In this document: piece by piece, positions 12,001 through 24,000 of the stretch
Numbering within the stretch: position 1 is the first letter of the stretch
Layout: each line of letters starts with the position of its first letter
Assembly (NCBI GenBank): GCA_958299035.1
Contig: CATQJL010000112.1
Span: 82,106,636 to 82,170,635 of the forward strand
Length of the DNA stretch: 64,000 bases
Direction: 5' to 3'
Origin: Cylicocyclus nassatus
Lineage: Eukaryota > Nematoda > Chromadorea > Rhabditida > Strongylidae
Made by a program: the position numbers and the translations under genes
Notes under the pieces: model-generated
Database searches by the model: none
Told to the model about the DNA's origin: nothing
What the model saw: only the letters and a program-made list of their open reading frames with translations

Positions 12001-15000
12001 AAAATAATTGTATACATATAAATATTCATAAAATGTGCGTTAAACTAGTCTTTTTCCGAGGTAAGGTGGACTTTCGAAAATAATACGTGAATCGCTGATT
12101 AAAAGCATTAGAGTTGTGAAGTCAAACAATTTGTAGAAGCTCACAAGGAGATTTGCTGGGAAAGAAATCGAAAAATAGAAAGCGGCAATGAAAGATTCAA
12201 TGAAAGACATGATGCGTTGGAAAACTTTTCCAACGTTTTTCCTCGAATACAAGAATGCTCGACTTTCCCAAAGTCATGTCCTAATAACTGCCATCGGTTG
12301 CATGGAGGATAGTGTCACACCTCAAATCTGATCTGTGAAACTCTACTGACAGGTACTGAGCTTTCTCTCGCATATTTGCGTGTCTTCATTCAAAAGGTTT
12401 TCAATTGAGGGATATGGACAGTCATAATTTATTCAATACTATTGTTGCTCTTTATGCAAAATTGCGTTGTATTTTTCAAACACTTTTTCAATGTTTTCAA
12501 CCTCGAGGAAAAGCTCTCTTATTTATTATTTGTACTAGCATGTCAGTTTGTGTAATTTGAATTTGCTCTCAAGTGGTAAACATTTCAATCATTTTATGTC
12601 CAAATCTTTATTTTCTTCCTAACCATTTGTGGCATCCATAAATTTTTGGTCTACAAAAACTTATTTTTGGAAGTAGTTATCGAAAATCAATCTCTTTTGA
12701 ACTTTAACCTTAGCTTTGAACTGCTACTCATTGTGATTTGCTCCCAGTTCCGTGGTCTGTCTCCTGTTCCTGCTCAGCGCACACTGTGAGCATCTCGTGG
12801 GCGGGGCAATGGGCGGAGCCTATTCATGGCTGCTAGAAGTCTCCTGGCTATGCGGCGGCATACTCTTGGTTCCTCCTGCGCGTCCTCCAGTTTAGACCGC
12901 CACGTCGTTTATCGGCTAGATGTTCTTTAAGTCTAACACTTAGCAATCTTCCAGTCTCTCCAATGTAGGACGCGCCGCATGCTATACAATTTATCTGGTA
13001 AATCACTCCAACTTTCGCGCAGTCGCCAACATTGCCATACGGACAAACTCTGCATTCTTTTGTAATGCAAAATTTGTCATAAAGTCTATTGCGTACAAGC
13101 TTTCTTTTGATGTTCGCGCTTGGTATGTCTACTAAAATGATATCGTTGCTCAAATGTGCTCGCTCAATACTTCGCCGTATAGCAACACTTACTCGATCAG
13201 AGATCTAGAAAACCCATTCTCAGACAATCAAATGCTCTCAGCCGGCAGCCACAAAGCCACCGCCTAGACCCACCAAAAGCGCGGTGGCCTCATCGCCTCA
13301 CTGTCGCTTCCCGCTGAGAGCTTTGTCGGAGTTTTGTCGGAGCTTGTCGGAGCGGGCTCAGCGGGCAGCGAGCCCGCTCCGACAAGCTCCGACAAAGCTC
13401 CGACAAAGCTCTCAGCGGGAAGCGACAGTGGCTGCGATAAGGCAACGACGCTTTTGGTGGGGCCCGCTGAGAGCCTGTGATTGTCTGAGTTCTATAAAGA
13501 GCCGCCTCCTACACCCGAGGCAGATCAAGTTTAAAATGTTATCATCAGGGCCCGTAGTAATCCACCCTACCTGCCGGCATGTCTTGCCGGCAGGTCGCCC
13601 TGATCTCGACCTGAGGTCGCCAGAATTTCCAACTCCCTACGTAGACTCGCAAGCCAGACAAATCACCTTTTTCTGCTGTGATACTTTAGTTTTTTCATTA
13701 AATTAGTATGGGGATTGAAAAAAAATTCAAGAAATGCCCTCATTTGCCTTTTATTAGGCGCGAAGTGTGAACCTGCCGGCAGGTTCGCGATCTATTTTTG
13801 TCGAAAATCGAGATGCTATCTCGCTTTCAGCCTGCCGGCATCTCGCAGGCAGGTCAGCGAGAGTACGAAATAGTGTGCATTTGGTGGAGTGCAACCTGCC
13901 GGCATCTCGTCGTGCCCTTACCACGACGAGATGCCGGCAGGTCGCACTCCACCAAATGCACACTATTTCGTACTCTCTCTGACTTGCCGGCATGTTCGTG
14001 ACATGCTGTGATTTTTTCCCGCATCTTTTAACGATTTCTTTATTTGATTATCTTTTCTTTGTAGATGAGGCATATTTACAACCCCATAATAGGTGATAGA
14101 TATGAAAAATCGCTGGTATGATTACTGTTTCGATTCTGTTATCATAAAACATTGCTGGTATGATTATTCCGTTTCTGTTGAAGAGAAAACAAGCGTTGCT
14201 CGCTTTTCATTTTTAAAGGCTTTCATTTCACTTGTATGTATTTTTATAGGTGAGCAGACAAGTGGCTATCGTATACCGTCGATCATTATCTCAAGAGATC
14301 ATTAGGTCCTTTGTGCCGTCGCGGATTCGGCAGTGGCAAGGTACTTTTTCAAGTTTTGTACTTTGGTGAACCTACTGTGTTAAGCACAGGTCACTTTATT
14401 TGAGGGTATATTTTTTTTTATTGTGAAGGTCTGTAACACACCCACCTACTCATATATAAGTTTCTGAAAAGTTAATGTGATGCCGAGTACTTACGATCTG
14501 TTTATCGTTGGGCCGAAAAAGCTCAAAAAGCCCGAAAGCCCCAGAAAGAGTCTGAACGCCGCTTCCGTTTTGACGCTAAGGCATGTGTGTTGATTTTGCA
14601 ACCGAGTATTTTCGTTTCATTTTCTGTCGTCTGCACATTAAGGTAATGTCAGAATTCTACCATAAGTTCGTTTCTGCGTTCCGGTTTTTCTACCATAAGT
14701 TCGTTTCTGCGTTCCGGTTTTCGTTTCTTAGGATAAGCGGAGCTTTGAGTCATGTTGAACGTGGCTCGGAGTGTTAGGCACGCCTTGAATTTTTTTGCTA
14801 TCCCCCAAAACTTTTGCTGTCCATAATCCCAACGTTTTAAAAAAAGATGTGGCGCGCAAGAGGTTCTTTACCCACAACTTTTTAGGACTTTGTCTATGCT
14901 AGAAAGAAAAACACGGCAGTTGCGAGCGGTGCAGCGACAGTGCAGCGCTTTGCGGCCGCGCAGGTTTCATGAGCGATCAAGAGGTGCTCACGGCACCCGT

Positions 15001-18000
15001 AATGGTTTTCGCAATGATCGAGAGCTTCTCGAGGCAAGTTATAAAGCAATTTTATGTTTTGTAATGATTGCCACCATTTTTGTTGCTGCTTGCACGCCCT
15101 TTTATGATGGATTATCCTTCAAATTCTTCTTTTATTGCATGGTGTTTACAGAAATAATAAGCAGAAAAATCTTGAATGGGTCGTTCTTTGCACGTCATAT
15201 TTTCATATTTGAAGCAGATCTCATCACATGTGATAAAATATCACTTAAGCTGCTGGCTGTAGGTGTTGGATCTAGAATGTGCAGCATCTACTTTTATGAA
15301 GTCTTGATTGCCTCTAGATTGTTTCGGTGTAGAACGACTGCATTTTACCGTTATTGGACATACCTTCTCATTATAAACCCGTTTCATTCATTGAAGTTGT
15401 CAGTCAATTCTGTTTCGATGAAGTCGAGAATCAATTTCTAGGATCAACATTATGTTTCCATGTTTGATTCTCACTACTCAAATACGATTTTCAGTCCCAC
15501 TGCTTGGTGCACAGTTTAGCTTGGAGTTTTTCCAACGTCGACCACGTCCATGGCCACTAACAACGGAATCTGTAGCATGGGAGCGATGGATATAACTTTT
15601 GCATATTTTCAAGGCCAATTCTTATGGTGAGCTAATTGCTTGCACGCCATTGGCCATATCTTTTACAAAACGTGGCATCATTGGTTGTCCTAGTTGGTCT
15701 TGGTTTAGTTGTCCATGGCAATTGTTGAGCTATATGAAAGCTTTCAAGTTTTTTGTGCTTTTCGTTTTGATCGTGAATTCTGTCTAACATTCTACTTGCT
15801 CACGCACACATTTCAGATGATCATGCACGGATGCGAGTATCCGTAGCCGAAAGCGTCGGCGAAATTGTTCTTCAAGTGTGCAGTTCCATAAATCGGCAAC
15901 AGTTTCTACCCAAGATGCCGACAAGGACGGAGCTCTTAAATGTTTTCGACGCAAATCTTCCGGATTGTCAACCGTATCTCTTCAAAGTCTGTCGCACTCC
16001 GATTAGACCAGGTACGCAGCTACTTATTATCTTTCTAAAAAGTTTTTTTTCTCGCTTATTCTGACATTAATCGACAAAGTTCGGTGAGAATGTAGGTTTC
16101 ATAGTAGGACTCTCTATTTTTTAACAGAACTAATAGTCTAAAACGACGCAGTGCGTCAAGTTGAAATAGCTTCACCTTTTCAATTTCGGCCGAATAATAC
16201 TGAAACAGTGGGATTTTTTTCTGTTACTTTGCACATTCACTAATTTTGGAATACATTTTGTCACCATTCCTTCAAACATACAATATGGCACTACAAATCG
16301 ATAGCTTGACCAGTAGAGTGTTTTGCTTTGATAAACATCACTTCAGAGAGTACCACAAAGACGGGCTGTGATGGAATGCGGTGGTATATACGCAACCTTA
16401 TGATAAACTAATAATTTGCTTAAGTCAATATTGTTTTACAACTTGCATATTTTACGTGTCTTTGTTGAGGGGTATACATGTCGCTATCATTTAACAAAGA
16501 CTGCCACTGATCTGTATCAAGCTCCCGGTTTAAGACCTTGTCTTTCCGCATTTGCGGGCCCACTTATTGTGAAGTCGTTTACGATCCAGTTTTAGGTTTT
16601 TGTTTTGCTGTTATTGAAGTCGGACAAGTCATCTGATTTCGATCTTCTTGCATTTTGATCAGCCTATCATCTTTGAGATTGCTGATTCGCAAGTTTTAGC
16701 TATGGAGCTCTGCTATGTTGTCAGTCGCATTATCTCAATTTGATAAGCTGTTATTCCTTAGTGTACATTGTTTCAATTTCATATTAGTTCAAGGTTCATC
16801 GTCACTTTTTGTTTGCCTTCACCATTTCCATGTAAATACATGTGCACAGTTTCTGGTTGTTCGTGTGCAAACCTCATTTTTTTCATTTTGTTCATAAATT
16901 ACTTCGCTGTGCTTGCAGGCTTGTTCCCGGGAACGGTGATTGGATGGGCGTGCATGAATGAGCAGGCATTGCCGGAGGGGTGGTGTCGAACTTGGGGTCC
17001 TTATACTGATGTACGATGTTACCGACGAATCTACTCGACTTTCTAGGCTATCTCTTCGAAATTCTTCGCAGCGATGCCCAAGAAGTTGCAATGATTTCCT
17101 TCTCGCGGATAGGTGAACGAAAGCGGCTAGTTTGAGGCGCCTTTCGCGGCCAACTGGTCCTTATGCAGTATCGTTGCATGTCGTTTGAGGACCAGCAGCC
17201 CGCGGGGGCGGCCCAAACTGGCGGCTCTCGTTACCCTACCCTCTTCTCGCAAGTTTTGGGGGGGAGGGGCATTTAGGAAGGGGTATTGCCTAGGCATATT
17301 TTGTTGAAAGCGTTTGAGCTGTTTTGGGCTCGTTGCCCAAAGCAGCCGTACTAAAGGGTTCAGTATAGACAAACCCATATCTAAAATCGCATGGAACCGT
17401 ATTTATCACTGCACTACCTTATTGTTGATTGATACGCTTAGTAAACCATGCCTTGGGCTGGTTTGAATCTTCTCGGTCATTGAACTCCTTTTCAAGCCTT
17501 CCCACAATTTCAGGCTTATACATCTGAGACACATATGACTATATGCGCAGCTTCTTTACTGGATTGTTAACATCCTGTTCGCTCATTCAACTGCTTGACT
17601 CCGAGTTGTTTGTCCTTTACTTGCCTTAAATATACTTGGTGCATGTACGCGCAGCTCGTACCAACAGGAATTAGTCCAAAATTGGCTTGACTATGTTGGG
17701 TTGCTTTGAATATCTCACTTGAATGTTATGCGTAAACCACACGGGCGAGGATTGTTTTAGACTGATCAGATTCTAGGTGCGCGCTGGCCTGACGCCACTG
17801 TCATGATCTAGGACCAGCGGAATTTGTTACGAGCTATCTATGTTCAGTTTGCTTAGTTTCGATAAAGAAGGCTCTCACGAAAAAAAAAACGCTCCTACAC
17901 GAATGGCTAGCTCAGCGGTGAACATGTACCTATCTGTGATGAACATGTTAACGCGAAGGAGACTGGTGAACTTGATCAACCTTTCTGGAATGGGTCGTAA

Positions 18001-21000
18001 TGTACACGTGTAGTTCAGTGCTTAACGTGCTGACTATCGTTGGCGAGAAGAGAGTTCCATCCCGGCAGGTGCAATGGTTTTGCGATCGACCTTACATTGC
18101 ACAGTGACCTGTTATATCGGGAGGCTCTAGGAGCTCGCTAACCTCGCGCCCCAAAAACGAGCTTGTCGTGAGGTTCGCGAGCTTGCCGTCATTTCTTATG
18201 CCAACATACGGGGTAAATTACTACGGGCCCAGATGTTTTAGCCGCATACACACGTTCAAAACGGCTACATCGCACGAACTTGACTAATCAGCAATGGCTT
18301 GGTTATAAAGAAGTACGTGAATTGGTTGTCATCAATACTGTGCGCATCTCTGTGAGTGATAAGGTAGAGGAGTTCGTGATTTTACCACAAGATCTAGATC
18401 GCAAAATCACGCAGCTTCACCTGAGCAACGTTTCGCTTTACCGCAACGTCACAGAAAGAGAGTATGTGGCACAGTACAAACGACTCAATCACGTTTGGAA
18501 TACTACTGGGAAGTTAGCTGGTCTCAACGAGAGTTTTTTGAGCAGATTAAAGTTAGAAACACCAAGTTGCCCAGTCTTCTATAGTCTTATCAAAACACAC
18601 AAGCTTTCTCTTGATGATGATACGCGATTGATGACAGCCGAACAGTTTTAAATACGACCAATTATAAGCTGTGTTGGGGGGCCAACCGATAGAATATCTT
18701 GGTTCTTGAACAAGATTGTTTGTCAGCTACTGACCAAGGTACCGTCCCATTTATCAAACACCAACCATTTCCTTGAGCGCTTACACAACGCTAAGTTCAA
18801 CGACGAGTGTGTGGCTGAGTCATTTGATGTGGTATCTCTGTATACCAATGTTCAAAATGACGACGCCTTACAAGCGTTATCCGAAATGTTGGATAAGTTT
18901 GGTAAAGACATTCAAACCTTCGGCTTGAGTAAAAGTAACATCATGATTCTGATCAAGGAGTGCTTGAACTGTAACATTTTCAAATGGTCAGGATCTTACT
19001 ATACTCAGCTAAGAGGTCTCGCAATGGGATAAAGACTTGCGCCAGTGCTAGCGGTCTGCTTTATGAGTAGAATCGAGAACCCGGTGCTGTTAAGACTACC
19101 TCTTATGTACTGTCACTATATCGACGACTGTTGTATCATAACATCCACACAGTCCGAAATGGACGAGTGTTTCCGTTTACTGAATCAACAGTCAGAGTAC
19201 ATAAGATTTACACGAGAACAGCCGACTGACGGGTGGCTCCCATATCTGAACGTGCAATTTAAACTGTCCGGATCTCACGCGATTATAAAATGGTATCGTA
19301 AATCAAGCTCGAAAAACATCTTGTTGCACGCCCACTCTGCTCATCCTTCAGCCGTCAAACGTGGTGTTATCCACAATATGTTCAAGACTGCAACACAGGT
19401 TTGCACGGGAGAAAAGGAACGGAAGGAATCACGAGATTTGGCGCTGGACATCGCTAGAGGGATTGGCTACTCGATGCACAACGTACGTAGGCCAGGTACC
19501 TCGCATGAGATGCTTCAACGCAACAGCAAAACTCCTCTCTGTTTACCTTTCATCTCTGATCGAGTAAGTGTTGCTATACGGCGAAGTATTGAGCGAGCAC
19601 ATTTGAGCAACGATATCATTTTAGTAGACATACCAAGCGCGAACATCAAAAGAAAGCTTGTACGCAATAGACTTTATGACAAATTTTGCATTACAAAAGA
19701 ATGCAGAGTTTGTCCGTATGGCAATGTTAGCGACTGCGCGAAAGTTGGAGTGATTTACCAGATAGATTGTATAACATGCGGCGCGTCCTACATTGAAGAG
19801 ACTGGAAGACTGCTAAGTGTTAGACTTAAAGAACATCTAGCCGATAAACGACGTGGCGGTCTAAACTCACCACTCGGGAAACATAGGCATGAACAAAATG
19901 GTGATGCAGACTATGACATCAAGTGCACGATTTTGGCTTGCGAGACTAACACATCTGCGCGAAAAACTCTCGAAGCATTCTATATCTCACGGAGAAACCC
20001 ATCGATGAACAACAGAAAGGAATGTTTAACGATCACGAATGACTTCATGCCGTTTATACCGCTATGTGAGCTATAAACAGTAGTGATTACACCGACCCAT
20101 AAGCTTCCTAAAATGGCTTATTGGCACTACTGACACCAAAGGACGTGGTTGCACAATATCATCAGTGCTCCAACGGTGAAGCGAAGCAAGGGTTAGTTCG
20201 TCTTTCACTTTCTACGAGTATTGTTAGTGAAATCAGTGGGGGTTCGAAACTAGCTTGAGGTCGATAAGGCATTTGGTGGGGTAGAGCACAAGATCAAAAT
20301 CTCGCACCACTTTAGGCCTCTGAAGACGACGATAAGTCGAAACGTAAGGCCGCAATAAAGAGCTTCACCAAACCTCGTATGGCATAAGAAAACATTATCA
20401 CATGTTTTAAATATATGAGTTCATTTCAAGAATATTTTGGACTTTTGAAAACTTAATTGTAACCGGTATAATTCAATATTAATAATATATGTATTTAAGT
20501 CGCTAAGCCCAACCATGGCCGCAATCAAATTTAACATAAACATGTCTGCTTGGTCCGGTTTGCCAGTGGAAGAACTACGTACTTTTTCCGAAAAAGAACA
20601 GCTAGAGGTGAAATTTGTTTGTCAATACACCAATGTTTCGTAATTTCGATTTCGCCAGAATTTCGCCACATTAAGAGTTACGGCACGAGGGGGGAAAATT
20701 TCAAATTGCTACATCTTGGTAAAACTTAGTCTAGAGGGGAGTTTCTATACGTTTCCGGTACTTTACTTTGGTAGCTTGAGCGCTGAACGGTTTTCTTTCT
20801 TATACTATACGTTTTTTGTCCTGTCTAGCTCTGTTAACCTCACTGTAATTTCAAAAATTCACTCGTCTTTCCTAGGGGCTGTGATCAGCTAGCTTCCACC
20901 CGTAAGCTCGCTGGTCTTCACAAAAGCGGGACTTTAATTTCTGAAAGACAGTGAGATTAACAGTTAGTTTAATATGCTATCTACCCCCATAGTAACAACT

Positions 21001-24000
21001 CTGGCCACTTCTTATCCAAAGATAATCCCAGCTACAATTTTTGGGGCATTAAATTTTTCTGTGCTTCCTGCAGCGTACATACAAACGATTGCTTCATACG
21101 TGTTTCATGTGTTGTTGACTAACCATGCAATGTTGATATATTGTGTTTGTTACTAGCCGCTCCGATCAGGACTAAAGAGCATTTTTTGGTGCATTTAAAT
21201 AAATAAATAAATAAATAATGGCTCAAAAATTAATAGGTTGGCACATAAGTTTTGCAACCTTGTCCATAACTTCTTTCTCTACGAATGAGGCGCATTCAAA
21301 TTTTGACAATATGTAGACTCGGAAGTGCGCTATAAATCTGCGCAAAATGTTTGATTTTTTCTGGCAAAATGGAAAAGATCTGCGTATTCTCCTAAAAGCG
21401 GTCAAAATTGAGGTTTTATGGTTTTTTTTAGCATAAATGAAGACCTACGAAAGTAAGTCAACAAAATTCAACCGGAACTGTGGGCAATATTCTCAGAGGT
21501 TGGCTACTGAACCCAGCGAAAAAAGAATTGTAATTCATTGTTACCTAAATGGAAATCTGGCGATTTCATAAACTCAAACAAGTCAAATGCGTCAAAGTAG
21601 CTTGGATAATTCATCAATGCCAGAGAGTCAGAATAGTCGAAGATTGGCGAAACTTTGCACGATGGGATAACTTGACATGCTGATTACGAATATCATATTC
21701 AATTGTTGTCAGAGTCAAAAATTAGCCTAGTGATTTTTTGTAATTCAACTCTTTTGTAGCAAAATAATTTTTTCAAGCAAAATGAATATCATTTTCGTAA
21801 TCCGGATGTCGAATAACCCCCTTAGACCAAGTTTCACCTCAATCCGTGTCAATTCCTCTTTCTTTCCCATTCAAAAATTGCCTTATCGTAACTCTTGAAC
21901 GTGATGTTGGAATACGGCAGGAATGGTTGCTTTCGCTGTTAACACGATACTAATTATAATACCAGAAAATGGAAGCGCCACATCGCAAAACACACGAGTT
22001 ATAAGAAAAAGTTGCAAAACTTATGTGCTAACCTAATATATCCATCTTGCATGAAATGGGCTGCCTTCAAGATACGTTTTTTCGTCATAGCAACAGAATA
22101 GTATAGCATGTTCTTTTTTAATGGCGCACCTTGAGTGCATATAAATAAATAAATAAATGGTATGATTTTCGTGTTCAGCATGTCACTATTCCCCCATGCA
22201 AAGTCACAAATTCTGAGGCTTTGTTGCATAGTTGTTAACGGACGGCTGTTCATACTGGACGCATTCGACTTGTTCATCTTCTCGGAGCGCCAGATCTTGA
22301 TTTTGACTTCCATTTCTATTTATTTTGTATCAAGTATACTTAGTAAATCACTAACAACATGCTGCCTATAACTAGGTCTTGAAATGTTTTTGAGTTGTGC
22401 ACGGCTTCATTGCTCAAAAATCTTTAAAATCGATTTTCAACATTTATGAAAAATGTTCAGAATTTTCTACTATGCTATTAAAAATCAAACAACTTGAGCA
22501 GTCTTGTAGCACTGCAATCTAATTAATGCCGGAAAGTAAGAGCGCTACATCCAAAAAAAGAGGAAAGTTATGGAGGTTGCAAAACTTAGTTGCTAACCTA
22601 ATATATTTTGTTATGAAACCACTTTGAGTTAATTTCTTATTCTTGTCTAATCTTACTGCTCTCGCTAGCAAGAATTAGATAGATAATCATGATATTCAGA
22701 TACTTACCTATGTAACCAGTATAGAAGTGAGTTGATCGTATAATCAGAAAGAATGATTTCGACCATATGATTGTCATAAAGTGGGGGGAATGCGACGGGG
22801 AAAGCTCCGAATGGTGTTACTGTAACAAAAAGAAACAAAGTGAACATTACAAATTTTTGCTGGGTAACGTACTTGCTTGAGCATTTGGACTAAATTCGCC
22901 ACTGAGATCAAATATGAAATCGTTTGTGGTTGCTTGAGTATTTAGTAGTTGGATCGAGAGATATAAATCATTGAGTTTGCTCTAAAATCTACCGATTTCC
23001 AAGCAAGTATATACTAAAAAGCTTTACCATGTCGAGTTGTTCGGTTATAAGACCCAAGAGTTCACCGCCCCCACCTGCACCTGGACATTTAGCACATAGA
23101 TCAGCCGGTTGCTGGGCACTAGGTATCTAGAAACAACACTTTTATTTGGAATGTGCGATTAAAAATCTTACCGAAGGTCCCATGTAACCTCCACCGATGC
23201 CTTGTTGCGCTTGAAATCCTCCCACTGCAGCTGAGCAGGGCGGCAGCTGACCATAACCATTGGTGCTTCCATCAAATCTTACAACTCTTGCAACACCGCT
23301 TGGTACAACGTTACCATTGCTGAGAAGATATATTTGTGCCAGTTCGCGTTTGGCCCGACTGGTTGGGATGAGCTAGAAGGGTGTTTTTTGTTGTAAAATG
23401 GACAATCTAGGCCATGGAAAGATGTTGTTGAAGACAAACGCGGCGGTACTGTCCTCAAACTGCCTAGAGAACATTTAGAGCTAGCGTGCTGGTTGCTTTG
23501 CCCGTAAAGGATTTTCCTATTTGAAATGAGTACAAGTTTCAAAACTCAACTAATTTTCTCCAGTTTTCAGAGCGGCTTTTGACTGATGCAGGGACAATGT
23601 CGAGTAGGAAAACTCAAGTAATTCCACAAGGTTTTCTATGAGTAGTCCATTTTAACGCAGCAATGCGTCCTAGGCCAAAGTTGACGAGCGAGGTTTCCAT
23701 CAGTCATCTCGTAGCCGTATATAAAATTTTGATAAATGAGACCTTTTAATGAGCAATTCAAACAGCCGTGTAGTTTGGCTTACTTTCACGTATTTTACTT
23801 CTCTTTCTTATCGCGGACGAGGACCTATTTGCCTGCGCCGTGCCTTGAGTACCAGCATAAACGAGCGGTTGTTGAGAGGGACTGAGGCGTTGACTTCTGA
23901 CCAAGAATTTTTCCGTTTACACATTCACAACAATACGACCCATCGGTGGGTCGTAAGGTTCCTGAAGCTCTAGCTTTGCCAATATATGATGGAATTTTAG

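Larger units (their letters stand above)
10645..13204 (-). mobile_element. Penelope-like retroelement copy 2, 5'-truncated and interrupted
   Basis: Minus-strand homology to copy 1 covers 10645-11188 (3' region and end of the endonuclease) and 12890-13204 (start of the endonuclease region). The 5' truncation lies at 13204, corresponding to about 19555 of copy 1. The endonuclease part keeps C-x2-C pairs and an intact YIGETGR. A 1701-bp insertion at 11189-12889 splits the reading frame after the RRGGLN residues. Truncated 5' ends are typical of target-primed insertion. Confidence 0.85.
18217..20403 (+). mobile_element. Penelope-like retroelement copy 1
   Basis: The element includes the ORF and a 3' region (20077-20403) shared with copy 2. 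The shared end is at ...ATTATCACAT, after which the two copies diverge. The 5' boundary is not defined: sequence from about 18000 may belong to the element but has no second copy in the window to compare with. It lies in the 13.7-kb intron of BPI gene 1, antisense to it. Confidence 0.85.
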
